In this document: positions 39,992-53,040 of the stretch, in pieces
Numbering within the stretch: position 1 is the first letter of the stretch
Layout: each line of letters starts with the position of its first letter
NCBI GenBank assembly: GCA_030248195.1
Contig: JASAND010004096.1
Span: forward strand, 181,415-245,414
DNA: 64,000 nucleotides
Direction of reading: 5' to 3'
Source: Trissonchulus latispiculum
Lineage: Eukaryota > Nematoda > Enoplea > Enoplida > Ironidae
The notes under the pieces: generated by a model
The model's database searches: none
Seen by the model: the letters and a program-made list of their open reading frames with translations, nothing else
Told to the model about the DNA's origin: nothing
Position numbers and translations under genes: made by a program

Positions 39992-41871
39992 CTGAAAATA
40001 TTTACAAATCTACGAAGACCGGTTCGCCAATGTGAGTTCAATTCTGTTACAGACATGTTCCGGAAGACATAAAGTGCAGAAAGTAGATTAATTACATGTA
40101 AGAAATAAAGACAAGTGGAACTTTTTCTGCCCAACTAGACTCCGCCATATACCAATTCCCATATATTCCTAATCTGTAATTTAGTATTCTTGGTCTGTTC
40201 CAAACTGCTTCAAGCAATTGGCTACAAACTGTTAGAGAGTAAAAGCTACAAATAAAAAGCGCGTTTTCGTCGAGAATTGCAACCGGTGGAATCAAATTAC
40301 GCAGCATGAAGCCATAACATTAAAGTTAATAGCGAAGTGCCATTTGCTTTGGTTCGTTTCATGTGACACATATGGTTCATCTGGTAAGGTTTGCAATTGA
40401 TTCTGAATTTTCTCTTATCAGTAGATTAGCGTTTTGTGTTTCCTGTCTTTAAGATAGTTTAAACTTTTTTTACGCTTCTGGAATTATATTTCAACAATTC
40501 TGGATATTATCCAATGAATACTAGAGAAATTACAGGCAAAGTATTGAAAGCGTAGTCCGTGGTTTGTTTAAGCGAGGAACACCTCTGACGAAGCCATGCA
40601 ATCATGCAGTTGGTAATATTGTAAGGACAGCAGTAAGTAAAATTTCAAAACATCCTGGAAAGAGTTAAGGTTACCTACATTCACCAGGAAACTCGTGCTT
40701 ACCGGAACGACAGATTGAGAAATCTTTGATAGGATTTGATACTATAGCCACATCAATCGACACCATGGTTTTGTTTTGTCGAACGAGTCCTGTACCTTAT
40801 TTTACAGACTATTTTGGGCAAAGTCTACACATGGACCAGAGCAAGAAGTTATTGAATTACCATTGTTGCAGTCATAGATGGCACTTCTGGTCTTTCATGG
40901 ACCATTCATAGAAACCATTCCTGGAATCTTTCATCTTAGGGAGTTTTGGAAAAAAAATATTTATTTAGATCTAAGATAGCGCGCAAGCTTTCTAAATGCT
41001 TCATTTCTCAGAAGCGTGTTTCGTCGTTCATTGTGAAGAACTGTTCGACCTTCTCTGAGAAGGTATTAGGTGCACCAATGGTTGTCTTTACTACTGGAGC
41101 CGACAGCCCAAGACAATGTCTGCTCCAGCTTCCTTTTGTGGCATGGGACTAGATGGTGACGTGGCGATAGCGATTAATCCTAGGAAAAGACAAAGGTTAG
41201 CTCCTCATTTTCTTTTGGAAGAGCAGCCAGGCAATAATAGCGTCAGTAAAAACAACTACAATAACAGGTTTGTTTTGCACAAGTTTACAGAGCCATCAGA
41301 AAGTCATCCCATTACATCATGATAATGTTGATGCTAATTAACCTGAATTTTGATTATTATTTCCAAAATATTTTTCTAGTTGAAATTTTGTTAGCAATAA
41401 CAACGCAGACCGTCATTCAAAACTATAGTTTCCCGAACGTAGCAAAACTGTTAACCACAATGATGGTTAGCAAACACAGATTCATGCGGTCATTCTCGCC
41501 AGATAACTCAAATTTTTAGCTTAACTTTGCAACCAATTTAACTGAAATTCTGTTTGTATGTTTTCCGGTAGTTATGGCAAGTTTTGTTATCTGAATGGGC
41601 GTCCATTCAACAAAATTTCATTGAGCGTACATTTAACAAAGCTGAGGAAGTGTCTAAAATAAGCAATAGGCAATAGTTTCAAAGCCTAAATCCTGCATGT
41701 AGTTTTTTGCTTCATTTCATCTGACGTCTGAAATAACTAAAACCCCATTGTACAATGACCCTCCTAATTATACCATATTGACAACTTTGTTAAGAAAGAG
41801 AAATATGCAGCATCTTGAAGAAACAAGACATAACAAACATATCTTCCAGATGTGAAAATATTCAACATTAC

Positions 41872-41939
41872 CCTGGTCGTCAAATCCGTGGGTTATTTCG
41901 TGCCCTATTACAGAACCAATACCACCAAAATTTATAGAT
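41872..41939 (-). CDS. M13 peptidase exon (catalytic HEITH)
   Basis: Acceptor TTGCAG, donor GTAATG. It encodes [22 protein letters not shown]: two zinc His and the catalytic Glu in HExxH, followed by the hallmark GFDDQG. 68 nt; phases match both neighbours. Confidence 0.97.
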
Positions 41940-42447
41940 CTGCAATTCAAAAACAAAATTTGTACTATAGCGAATTTACTAAATCAATACAAATAATGTT
42001 TCTCTAAACTACTGTGGAAGCTTTGTATTTCTAGAACATTCGACACAGTCAGTCAAGGCCTATTTTCTCCTACGTCTTTACCGGTACATTTTCTTAGACA
42101 TTTTCATAATTTTGAAATATTTTTAAATTCTTGATTGAAGTGTTTTCGAAAACACCTAAACCTTTTAAATGTCTCACAATGATTTACCAAGAGTCTGGAA
42201 CATTTTAATTTTGTCTCGAAATGGAAAGGCATTTGCTGATAAACGGCCACCTAGGTGAAGGCCTTCTGCAAGTTAAGATTAGCACATCCACATATGTGAT
42301 GTGCTAATGAAATAAGAATATTGCCGGTTCAATAATGAGATAAAAATGTAAATATATTGTTGGCAGAGATAGGCAGTTGCAAGAGTCCATAATTAATTCC
42401 TTTATATTATAGAAGAAGAGTAAGACACGAGAGGGCTTTTCGTCTTG

Positions 42448-42966
42448 GCATTGCGTAACGGTGCTCCGACCAGAATACGCGAATGTTCCCCCATTTGGTG
42501 TGGGTGGGGGGTAGAAAAGCATACCCCTCCCCGTTTTTGTGGGGGGGGTACATAGAGAGGTCCCCGTATGGTCGTCTAGCCAGGCTGGGAATGGCTGAAT
42601 CTGATTGGCTGTTGGCGACGCTCCCCCGAACGGGGACCTCTTTTGCTAACCTTCTCACAAAACGGGGACCCATTTTGCCTACGCCCCCCACCAAACGCTG
42701 ACCTCTCTTTGCTACCCCCCTACCAAACGGGGACCCATTTTTGAATAGAACAAAAACAGCCGCAATCCTCTGCTCTACCTCCCACCAAACGGTGAGGGGG
42801 TCTCTGCAGTCTGATAGGCTGTTGGCTACTCCCCCCAAACGGGTACCTCTTTTCTGCTACCCCCCCCCGCACCAAACGGAGAGATGTAGTCTCTGTCCAA
42901 GTGAACTTCCCACCTACCAAATGGGGGAACATTCGCGTATTCTAGTCGGAGCACCGTTACGCAATG
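42448..42966. mobile_element. TIR element (~519 bp), MITE-like
   Basis: The terminal inverted repeat of about 55-60 bp starts GCATTGCGTAACGGTGCTCC; the right end is its reverse complement. The interior consists of repeated ACCAAACGGGGACC/CCCCCC blocks, which create artefactual open frames on both strands. No transposase. It sits in the intron between two M13 exons. Confidence 0.8.
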
Positions 42967-43063
42967 CAGTGAACTAGTTAACTAGTGAACTAGCTAGCGG
43001 CTTACTCTTCTTCTTCTTACTTATATATAGTGCAATTATGCATTCTTGGCAGTAGTCATTTAC

Positions 43064-43115
43064 CTTAGATTGTTTCCTTGGAAGATAGGCTGCTGAAGGA
43101 TTCCTGCAGGAAAAG
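43064..43115 (-). CDS. M13 peptidase exon (FPAGILQQP)
   Basis: A 52-nt exon, acceptor TTTCAG, donor GTAAAT, encoding FPAGILQQPIFQGNNL: the conserved FPAGILQ-x-P of M13 peptidases just before the catalytic motif. The phases fit the flanking exons. Confidence 0.92.
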
Positions 43116-43629
43116 CTGAAACATAAAAATACGTTTACTTACAAATGTACTGATTTTGAAACCGCTTCATGTTTTATTGTGATACCTCTACAGCTTGTTC
43201 GTAAGTTCATTTAGTTCGTAATGTGTACAAATTTCTCAGTAATGATGTTAGAACGACAATTGTGCGACTATTCTGCACTTTTGCTATGTATGGACTGTGC
43301 AGATAAATCAAATAATGCACTGTACAGCGGTATACTAAGTACTAGTCATACAGACGCTGCACACTGGGGGACATTTCCCCAATATAAGTTGCTGAACCAG
43401 TGTGTACAGTCAAACCTAGACAGCTTTACTGTACACAGAAAAATATGCCTCCCAGCTGTGGCAAACAGTGATAAGTTTACTTAGTTCACTTTACATCCAA
43501 TGGAAAGCCCTCGTGCCCCAACACTCGGATAGTCCCACACGGTGTGAGTTCGAATGAATGAACCCACAGTGAATGCACGCTAAGGTGTGCTACAAAGTAT
43601 ACATATTAGGTGGGCGCCGCTTCGCTTAC

Positions 43630-43688
43630 TAATGCTGTTTCTGGTTTCGCTGTAAAAAGCATTAATTGTAGCAGCACCAGACATGAAC
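43630..43688 (-). CDS. M13 peptidase exon (SGAATINAFYS)
   Basis: A 59-nt exon, acceptor TTTCAG, donor GTAAGC, encoding FMSGAATINAFYSETRNSI. It contains the conserved (V/I)NA(F/Y)Y substrate-binding segment. It expects a preceding exon ending in two bases, which I did not locate. Confidence 0.9.
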
Positions 43689-44772
43689 CTGAAACAACAA
43701 TCATGTTTCAATCTTTCATGGTTTGAGGGTATTAAGTTGAAGGATTTAGAAGTAAAGGCGTTTTCCTCATGTTTCAGTCGGAATTATAAATTATCTACAC
43801 GTTCATACGTATGCATCTATTCAGGCCGATTCCTGCTTCACAGCTTTTCTTAAAGTTTTCGGAAATGCTTGTTTTGAAATGATTTGAAAGAGATAAATGA
43901 TGAGTTTCGACAAGGAAAGACGGAAACTAAGTTGAGTTGAGTTGAGCTGAGTTGACAAACTGGGGATTGACAAACCGGCGACTCGTCGTTGCGAAAATTT
44001 TGTCACAGCGATGTTATTTCGCAATGTATCTGGACACTTAGCAGCTGCAGAAGACACTTGCAGGAATTTTTATTTGTCATAAACTATCAGTCCTCGTGAC
44101 CAATCGCTTTAGTTGTTGACACAGCTGTCTTTCGGTTTTCAGAAATCTCCCATGGATTTATTATCAAAGCATATAACCAGGCAGGAGCTACAGGTACGGT
44201 TCTCCCTCAATTAGAGCGCTCACAGCGCCCATTGGGTATCTCTTGTTTTGGACTAAAAGGCTTTACTTAGTGAATGCAGACAGAGTGCATAGCAGAGTCA
44301 GAAAGTGTGAATAAAACCTTCTCTGGCCATGTTGAGGCACGAATAGATAGGATAAATAGATAGAGCATAGGTGTCCTTCTTGTACAACAAGGCAGAGCAG
44401 GCGGATTAGCTTACGACGCCCATTGGCTCTCCTGTTTCCGACTAAGGCTTTATCTTAGCTTCTTATTATTTCTTTAGGATAGTGAAACATCAGAAATTAT
44501 AATATGTATTCCAAGTACCTTCTTTCAAAACATCTTCTCATTTACGCTAGCCATTTTAGAAAGCGGATTGCAGAAACATCCACAAAAATATGCTTCTGCC
44601 ATGGGTTCTTTCTAATTGTGACTTTTGTATAGGAAGTATTATTTTAACACCGCCGTCGTCGAGGACAACTTAAACTGATACTGATACTACGGTTGAATTT
44701 GCAAATTTGCATAAAAGAACGAAACGAAACCTTCGAACATTTGTGAAAAATTCAAAAACATTCTAAAATTGA

Positions 44773-44859
<87 letters not shown>

Positions 44860-47800
44860 GTGTGTGTGTGTGCGAGGTGTTTGAACAAACTACCACAGTG
44901 ATCAGCAACAAGGTACGTACTCGTTTTTGTCGATCGGTATCAACAATTGTCTGCTCATGAAATCGTTTGCCCAGTGAAATAGCTTGATGGAAGCATCGAA
45001 TGGGCTTATCTTTTCATCGTAACTAATCTAAACACGGAATTGAGTAGAAGAACTGGGTGCGCACAGTTTTAACAGACTAATAGAATACGTTTACTGCTGT
45101 AAAGTTTTGGCCCCAAGGAATAGATAGATGGCGACCAAAGACCTTTACTGGGGTGCTGTGCGCTGAAGGCTGGATACACAACCTGGACGTGGAGATAGTT
45201 CCACGCCAACCTCGACAAGCCTCGCCAATATCAGTATACCAGAACTCGTGAAACTTAAAGCTCACTCCCACTAAGTTACCCCAATCCTAGGCCTTATGTA
45301 CCCCTACCTACCGAAACTAAACAAATTCTGTTTAGTAGGGCCAAGTGGCCGTACTATAATATTTACTGAGGACTGGAGGGGGGGTATAATTGAGAAGAAA
45401 GTTGGACAGACACTTTCTGAATACAGGAATTTCCAATGAGCATAAAATCGCAGAAATAAGGAAAATCAGACCATAAAATATGTACCAATATAAATACTGT
45501 AGATTCCCCAATTAATACTTGGAAACCCCCGTCTGACCTATCACCAGATAAGAGGTTCTTTACTCTCCAAACCCGGATTTCAAGAACCCTCGGGAGCCCC
45601 AAGTTACCAGCAAAGAAAACAGGAAATAGCATAAAATTTGGACGAGAGAGAGCGTAAAAGAAACCGACCATCCGAAACAAGCGCAAAACTAAGACTGACT
45701 GGGCTTTTTGAAAGTAACGAAAGAATACACAATCACGCGATCACACGTGACTTGCCCAGTCAATCAAATTTTGAATAGACTTTTGAGAGAATTTCAAAAC
45801 CAGACTAGACCAATTGCTGATCTATCTTTGCAAAACACATACAACTACATTATTTCAAACACAATTTATAAACTATCGGGGCAATTTTGACAAAACAAGA
45901 TGCATAAGTTCGGACTAATTTTGAATAAAGAATCTTTTTAAATGATAATAAAATATGACAGTAGGGCATCACCGCCCTACTGTACACTGCTGTCAATTAA
46001 CTTTTTTGATATGAAAGGTTCTGGAAGAAAATATTCCCGATAGCAGTCTAAATTTTGTCGAAATGTTGCGTTTGTCATAGTAGTGTCGATCCTTAGAATC
46101 TTTACCTGCTTCTTGAACCGCAATAAACGATACAAATGTAATGCAATGACTTAGACCTTGTGTTTAAAAGTGGTCAAAAATAGTTATCAACTGGTTATCG
46201 ATACAAAAACTCTCTTAAGAAATTGGAATCAAAGAATCCTGCTTGTACTGAACGTATTGTTACGACATTGCGTACAAGACATAATTGTGTGTAGATGTAT
46301 ATGTATTAACGCTAGAATTGCCAGCCCCAAATAAGCATCAATTGATTAATGCGAGAGAGTTATGATTAGGTTTATCCTACAGTTAAAACAAGGAAACGTA
46401 ACCAAAATATCTAGCTAAGATTAAGTAGCCCAAAATTAGGGAATACTCCAGTTGCAGTAACGATAATAAAAATAAGAATAAGAATAATGCCCAAAAGTCC
46501 CTTTTCGAAAGAATAGGTGTTCTTTACTTGGTGGCCTGGGTGCGGTCACTCTCATCCCATTACTATGGTCAATGCAAAAATATATAAAATAAGAAAGATT
46601 CTAACGTTTGGAGAAAATCAACATGTAGAGTTCTTTCACGAAGAATGCAAAAATTCCACCTAAGGAGAGCATAATAGCCTTCCTAACAGTGTTTTTATGT
46701 ATTCCTTAATGTTTAATAATAATTCTAAGAAGATTGTTTACCGAATAATTGCATAATCACGTACGTAAGAAATTAAAAGTAATAAGTACCTAAATATGCT
46801 AGATTACGATAATTAGTATTTTCTGATGTTCTAGAGTCTTAATTTGTTGTCATTAGTATTAATTAATGTTAGTTAGGCTTAACTTATGGTAATTAGCTAA
46901 GAAATGAAAATTTGGTCGATGATACAACTTCGCCTCATAAGAAAGAAAATTTTCTCCTGGTTCCCAAAATCCAAACCCGACTTTCCAACTCCCAAAATTG
47001 AAAGAGCTCTAGGCGAAATATCTAAAGAACGCTCATCAATTCATACAAACGTGTCTCTTTGTATTTTCAAAAATTGGTAGTTTACGTCTGTGTCATATGA
47101 CAATAAGCAGGATTTAACATGCTGTTCTATGACTTTCATGAAGTCACGACTCCTAATAGCGTTTAGTTGTGTTGAAAGCTGTTGTCTCTGCAGTGCCCAA
47201 AAAGATTGTGCTCGAAGATCAACTCGGACACCGTGAGGAGACAGAGTAGCTCACACAAAGGTTCAAGGTTGATTTGTGCGGACAGCAATGTTTTTGGCGC
47301 AGCGGTCCTTGTCCAAATTCGGCGTTGCTGCCCAAGCAATTGGAGCACTATTACTTCAAAATTGACCATATGGAATAAAAGGATTGACTACTGACGAAAT
47401 GAGAAAGAAGAAGAAGGTCATGTTTCTTTCACTACGTGAACTACTGTGACTTTCACTTCATGAACCCACGTAGGTAGAAGTGGAAGAAAAGCAAGCTCAG
47501 GGGCCGTCACACGTGTTCTACAGATACAACAGAAAAAAATAAAAATCATGTACCACCGAAAGTCCGAAAAATTTGGACTTCCGGTGGGACTTGAACGACA
47601 CAGGCACAGACTCATCCAAGCTCTGTCGGAATTCGTGTACCAACGTACTTTGATGAATAAGAAAGAAGAAAGTCATCTCTTTTCACTACTGACTAACCGT
47701 TTGAGTTTGAGTTTTGTTTGTCTATTTGAGTAAAATTCATTAAAATGAGTGAAAGTAAATAAATAAATTGAATTTGCAAAGAGTTCGATTTTGTGCTTTT

Positions 47801-48027
47801 AACACTGCGCGTCATTTGTTAAAACAGTGTAGTTAAAAGTACGATTATAGCTAATTTCATGAATGACAATAAGCTTTAACATTACATCAGTACCACCTCA
47901 AAGAAATTAAAGTTAACGTTTTTAACCTATTAGCGAAAGGAACTAGCTGAATTTAATCCATTTAACCCACTAACTGAAAAACATCGCATAGCTTTATATA
48001 AAAAGTAAGAGAAACATTTTCACCTAC
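43689..48027 (-). other. intronic DNA, one exon missing
   Basis: Between two well-supported exons an M13 protein needs roughly 40 more residues, so an exon (phase 0 start, phase 2 end) should be here. I did not identify it. The interval is AT-rich and includes the (TG)n tract. Minus-strand frames at 45077-45271 and 45363-45686 lack M13 features. Confidence 0.5.
44779..44873. repeat. (TG)n microsatellite
   Basis: About 45 TG dinucleotides with one or two TGCG interruptions. Confidence 0.97.
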
Positions 48028-48105
48028 GTTTTTGTAATATTCATCCAAGATCTTGCCATCTTTAACCCGGTCACCGTACCCGATATGTTTCAGAAACACT
48101 GCTGT
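48028..48105 (-). CDS. M13 peptidase exon (HIGYGDRV)
   Basis: Acceptor TTGCAG, donor GTAGGT. 26 codons (TAVFLKHIGYGDRVKD and ILDEYYKN) match the IGYPD segment of M13 proteins. Phase 0 at both ends. Confidence 0.9.
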
Positions 48106-48528
48106 CTGCAATGCAGAAACAAAAGCAATACACTCAGTCGAATATTCTCGCAATATTGACTTTCAGCTTATGGCCTTCAAATTATTCAATTGAAAACGAT
48201 TTTGTTACTGTTAAATACTAACCAAGAGAAAGTTTCTTTGAAAGGATCTTTTGCAAGAATCTTTTGCTTGGCGTCAGGCATGAATTATAATGTACGCGGT
48301 TTTTTTAAATATCGGATTTGTATCTTAAGTTTGAGCAAAAAAAGAGATTTTGACGTGGCTCTTCGGAAGTGGACGAGCTTCAGTGTATGAGGAGGGGCGA
48401 GACCCCCAACCCTGCCGCACATGTATTATTGGCAACTGAAATAATATACGAACTTGATGTTACGTTACAGGTATTATTAAGCCGAAGACTACTGCCCTGT
48501 GTACTCACAATAATGCACAGGAAACCAC

Positions 48529-48627
48529 CTTTTCTTTTGCTTTGCTTTTTGTTTCAGCGTCCATCCAATCAGATTCTTCAAGAATCATTTCGAATTCATT
48601 CTGCAGCGAATCCACCATGCTGGCAGC
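48529..48627 (-). CDS. M13 peptidase exon (DWMDAETK)
   Basis: Acceptor TTATAG, donor GTGGTT. 33 codons ending SDWMDAETKSKAKEK, the conserved W-M-D-x-x-T-(K/R) helix of M13. Phase 0 at both ends. Confidence 0.92.
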
Positions 48628-50488
48628 CTATAAGGTAAATACAGGAAAGCAGCACTCAGATCTCTTAACACATTGGTTTAAATAACTATTCTAACGCAAT
48701 CAGTAGATCAGTTCTGGAACAGTTCAAATCCGGATATAACAAATTTATCAACCCCGATTTACTGTCCTGTTCCTAAACCGGGAACTGAATGGCGATTAAA
48801 AGCAGGTTCTCAAAGTGGGTGCAACTACCTTCGAAACTAGTAAATCCCCAGTTCTACCCTAGTCAATAAAAGGCACGGGTAGCGTACAAAGAACTTTAAT
48901 GTAGCTTACACTTTATGGACCATAAGATAAGACCGGCACAAATAGTTATATAATATGGCGCTACGGCAGATTGTTCACGACAAAAGACAATTAATACTCT
49001 ACTCATTAATTGGCATAATTAGCTAGTAATTCACTTGGCGACTCATCACCTTAAGCCTAAGTTTTTACACATCTTCAAGATTACTATGATTGATTGTTAG
49101 AAGGATGGTAGAATCGCAGACTGTAATAGCTGGTTTTCGAATTAATGTATACAAAAAGTGACAATTTTTATACTATGACAAAAGCAAAAGCTGATTCGCG
49201 GTTCAAGAGAATCCTAGCAGAAAGTTCTAGAATATGGTCACATTTCAAGTTTTGATGAAACTAAATGCTCAGATTGTCTAACAGTCTTCAATAATACACG
49301 TTTAAAATTTCTTCAAAATACCCGGCTCAAAATACAGGTGTACCGAAGCTACATGGTAGGTGTCTGCATCAAAACCCTCTGGTAAAGCCAGGTAAGTCGA
49401 CGAATAAAGGTCGCAAGGAACAAACTGCTCAACCCGGTTTAAATTTTCTGTAATCTTATAAGAGAAAAAGAACTCGAATGTATTAACTATCCCGATCTGA
49501 ATTCTGAAGGCGCTTTGTGAGAACTCCAAAAAATACTCTATGGATCCTTCCCGTTAGGCTCGTCCCGAGGGCCTAGTCGTGTCTAGCAAAGAATTAGAGT
49601 GGAACTTTTGTGAAAAAATACATTATGTCACCAATATTCAGAACTAGTTGTGTTATTGTCTAGAATGTTTGTTATTATTGTTTTTAGTCACAAACTTTCA
49701 GGACAGTATCTTTTATTATACACTAAACATACTTTTAAAACCACAGACAATTTGACACTGCTTTTTATATGTCCGGAATAAAACTCTCGACAGTCCGAAA
49801 GTTTAGTGAGTAAAGATGATTAGTCACAAAATGTCGGCATTAAAAAATCAACTACTCTATAAATTTTGTGAACAAAAATTTAAATCCCTACTAAAATCCT
49901 ACTAGTAAGGACAACTTTACGGACGCATTAAGACGACGATGAAATTGCCGACATGTTTGAGATGGAAGATTTTACGGTCATTAAAACGCAATATTAAACC
50001 GGCAACAGGAACAACCACTTTTATGTACTTCGGATCTATATGTTCTTTGTGGCGTTTTGCATCTAACGGTAGATGATTGGCCTTTTTTGCCACTTTAATT
50101 TAAGCAAGCAAACATGTAATTAAACACTTTACAACAATTTACCAGTGTCCGTGGAAGAAATGGCCAATCATCTGCCCTAGATACTTTTACTACATCATAA
50201 ACCGGATTCCACACTTTTGATTTCAAAAGTCATTATAATTTTTATCAAAATACTATACACAGATTACAAACCAAAATACTACAGTCAAACTAGCACTGCT
50301 GTTATAGTGAAAAATCTGCAATCTTCTGAGAGAAGAAAAGCAGTGAAAAACCTTGAAAAAACACCATGTGAAACTTTTATCGTTATCGCTCAATTGTACC
50401 AAAAATTCATCTGTACCTTTTATTGTATTAAGATACAGAAGATTTTTGTTCGCAAACCAAGTGACTATTTCATTAAGCCTAAACATAC

Positions 50489-50623
50489 TTCCACACGTTC
50501 AGGTTCACGAAAGTAGCGATTTGCATAAAGTTTGCCGACGGCGATCTCCAAAACATTGGCAGTAGCTAAACAGCGTTTCCATCTGGGCTCCTCCGACGTC
50601 AAACCACTGAGAAGACGTAGTTT
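50489..50623 (-). CDS. M13 peptidase exon (RWKRCLATAN)
   Basis: Acceptor TTTCAG, donor GTATGT. 45 codons with PRWKRCLATANVLEIAVGKL, corresponding to the conserved W-x-x-C-x-x-x-x-x-x-x-x-x-x-A-x-G segment. Phase 0 at both ends. Confidence 0.93.
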
Positions 50624-51516
50624 CTGAAACAGTAAGAAGTATAAATTATCGTATTTTGACAGACACTAAATAACCAGCGAGCCAAATTGTATTTATTTTA
50701 AGTAGGCAACATAAATTATGCTTTCTGAGAAGAACGCTAGAGAATATATCGAATCCAGTTGCAAGCGATATGATATTCTAGACATTGAAAATTATGTGAA
50801 AGAATTCAACCAGGCAAAAATCGTTGTACAAATGTTTACGGTGAAAGTAACTTCATGAACACCGATCTTAAAACTAAATATGGACTAGCTAAGGCCGGAC
50901 TAGCTAACTCTCAGTTTGTTTCAAAATTGAGCGCGTAAGTTCAGTGTTAGGCGGGTTTTTCCTACTGTTCGGTCGGTCCTTTTGAAGTCAATTTTACGCT
51001 TGAGCAGACTTGGGCGGGTCAAAGATTTATGCTCATTTGGATTGCGCTTGAGGTGGTTTGTCTTTCTTTTGTCAAGGTGGTCTGGTGCCTTGTATTTTGT
51101 CTCAGAAATTTCAGTTTCAGTCTAGTTATTTGTAAATTCCAAAGTAAACTAGCAATTTTTGTTAAGTAAAATCGTATTTTAGTTAGGTCGTGTCTTTCTT
51201 GCTGTAGGCTAGGGTAATCTGACGTTAGGTGTCTTGGCAGGCGCACACTCAAGGAACCTTTGCAATCTTCTTAGTTTCCAGGAATTCGCTTGTTTGCTGT
51301 ACGTTATAGGATAAACATTCTACTTATCTAAATTCTTTGCGAATAAGCTACTTAAACTTACAGGCAAAAGTATGTGTAATATGGCTGGCAAAACGCCGTG
51401 ACTGAAAATTTAACCGGTGCGGTAACATGAACAACCGGACACTAAGATTAAAACGTTTACTTCGACAAAGCTTTGGTTATGCAAAACAAAAATGATAGAT
51501 AATAAAAATTACTCAC

Positions 51517-51598
51517 ATCGTTAGCATGATAAAATCTTTCATCCAGGGTCTTGGTAGACGATTCCAGCACTCTTAGAAACAAATAGTTGTACAATGTC
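51517..51598 (-). CDS. M13 peptidase exon (LYNYLFLRVL)
   Basis: Acceptor TTGCAG, donor GTGAGT. 82 nt; the first base completes the Arg codon of the upstream exon. It encodes TLYNYLFLRVLESSTKTLDE, the conserved N-Y-L-x-x-R-x-x helix of the M13 N-terminal domain. Confidence 0.9.
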
Positions 51599-51998
51599 CT
51601 GCAAAACTATTTCTGACAGTCTTAGCATATCTCACACAGATCATTGATATTGGCTTCTCAAACAAGCAAACGAGATCCTTGAATTCTAGTCCTTATAGAT
51701 GACACCAGTATAAATTGAGATTTTGATGAAGTGTGCAAGGGCACTATTGGCAAAGGTTCAATAAGGTTCAAAAGAGCAAAGTGACTTTCGTGGTACTTGA
51801 GGTGGCTTCCAAGGTTAAATTTAGTTTACTAATGTTTCCAAACTAACTGGTTTAAAGCAGTTATTTACTCAAATTGTACTGCACTCACTTTTAATATTTA
51901 TAGGTGCTGGATGGTGTGAAGATGACGTGCAGTTAAGATAGAAATTGTGTGAAGTTAGCACGCACATTTAAAGTGTAGATTTACTTGGAAATTATTCA

Positions 51999-52445
51999 AG
52001 ATGACAAACGCTCAGTGTTTTCGCGACTTCTGTCTAAATTTGTCGGTACTTTAGCTAATTCACCAAAATGAGATCATCCTTGAATAGTTAGTTGAAATGG
52101 GTTGGAGTTGGTAGATGGTTGGGGGTTTTCGATAGAGTTGGTCCGGGTCCGATTTTTGGGAGTTGCTTGAGTGATAGAGTTTGTGAGTTTATAGAGTTTG
52201 GCGCTTGTTTTCCAGTTATTTTACAAAGTTTTTGCTGAAAATTAGGTTCGAGTTTTGTCTAACTCGTTGTAAAAGTTGGCAGTAAATTATTGTGGTTGAA
52301 TACTTATTAGGTTAGACTTAGGGTTTGGTTCCATCGGCATCGCACATCACGATAGTTACCTGTGATCTTTGTATCGTATAGTTTTAGCCAGTCAGTCAAA
52401 TCGTTTTATTCAACTGATTCACACAGTTTTGCTAACATTGTAGAC
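51999..52445. repeat. dispersed repeat, copy 2
   Basis: Second copy of the repeat at 35115-35560, same strand, sharing CACGATAGTTACCTGTGATC and AGCCAGTCAGTCAAAT and weaker blocks. It is intronic in the M13 gene. Its ends are uncertain. Confidence 0.5.
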
Positions 52446-53040
52446 CCGAAATTCTCAATGGTATGCATTTGCGCGTGATTATTGGTTGTGATTATAATTG
52501 TATATTTACTTGTTTAAAATGCATGAGCTTTCGTGGTTGGTTATTGGTAAAGCTAGCAACCTATATTGGTCTTGCTACTGTGCTGCAACCAATTTCTGTT
52601 GTCACAACCATCGTGATCACATTAACTTACTTGCCGACCGAAAACTCTGCTCTGGGTAGTTGTGGTTTTGCTCGTTCGGAATGATTGTGCGGTCTGCCAT
52701 ATTTCACATTTCAATGCAGCTCAACAACAGCATCAATTCCGTTTAACTGCAGCGTAAAAGGATTTTTTAAATGCAAGGTAAAAATTTAATTTTATACAAC
52801 TTATCAAACTTGTATGATGGTAACAAGTGATGATCGTGATATTAATAGATGATGATAAAATTGGTGAAAACAATTAAACACATATCTTAAAAGGTCAGTT
52901 GAGAAGTCTGATGCATCTAAACACTAAATTAATAATTGTGTTGAAATTGACCTCCAGGAGGCAGAACAATTTCTGATTTGAGTGTTCTGTGCTGTATCTG
53001 CAAACTGATTAAACTTTTGAAATGTGTAATTAGGATAGAG

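Noticed and set aside
43821..44057. Candidate for the missing M13 exon (frame ending PKTLRKAVKQES)
   Set aside because: Slight resemblance to the LxKLRxxVD segment, but no usable donor in the required phase and stops nearby.
44687..44960. His/Thr and Cys/Val repeat open frames
   Set aside because: They are translations of the (TG)n microsatellite.
49302..49529. Minus-strand frame between two M13 exons
   Set aside because: The flanking exons join in phase without it and it has no M13 motif.
50930..51260. Possible solo LTR (ends CGCACACTCAAGGAACC, similar to CGCACACTCACGAACC of the gypsy LTR)
   Set aside because: The match is confined to the last ~17 bp; the rest does not align by eye.
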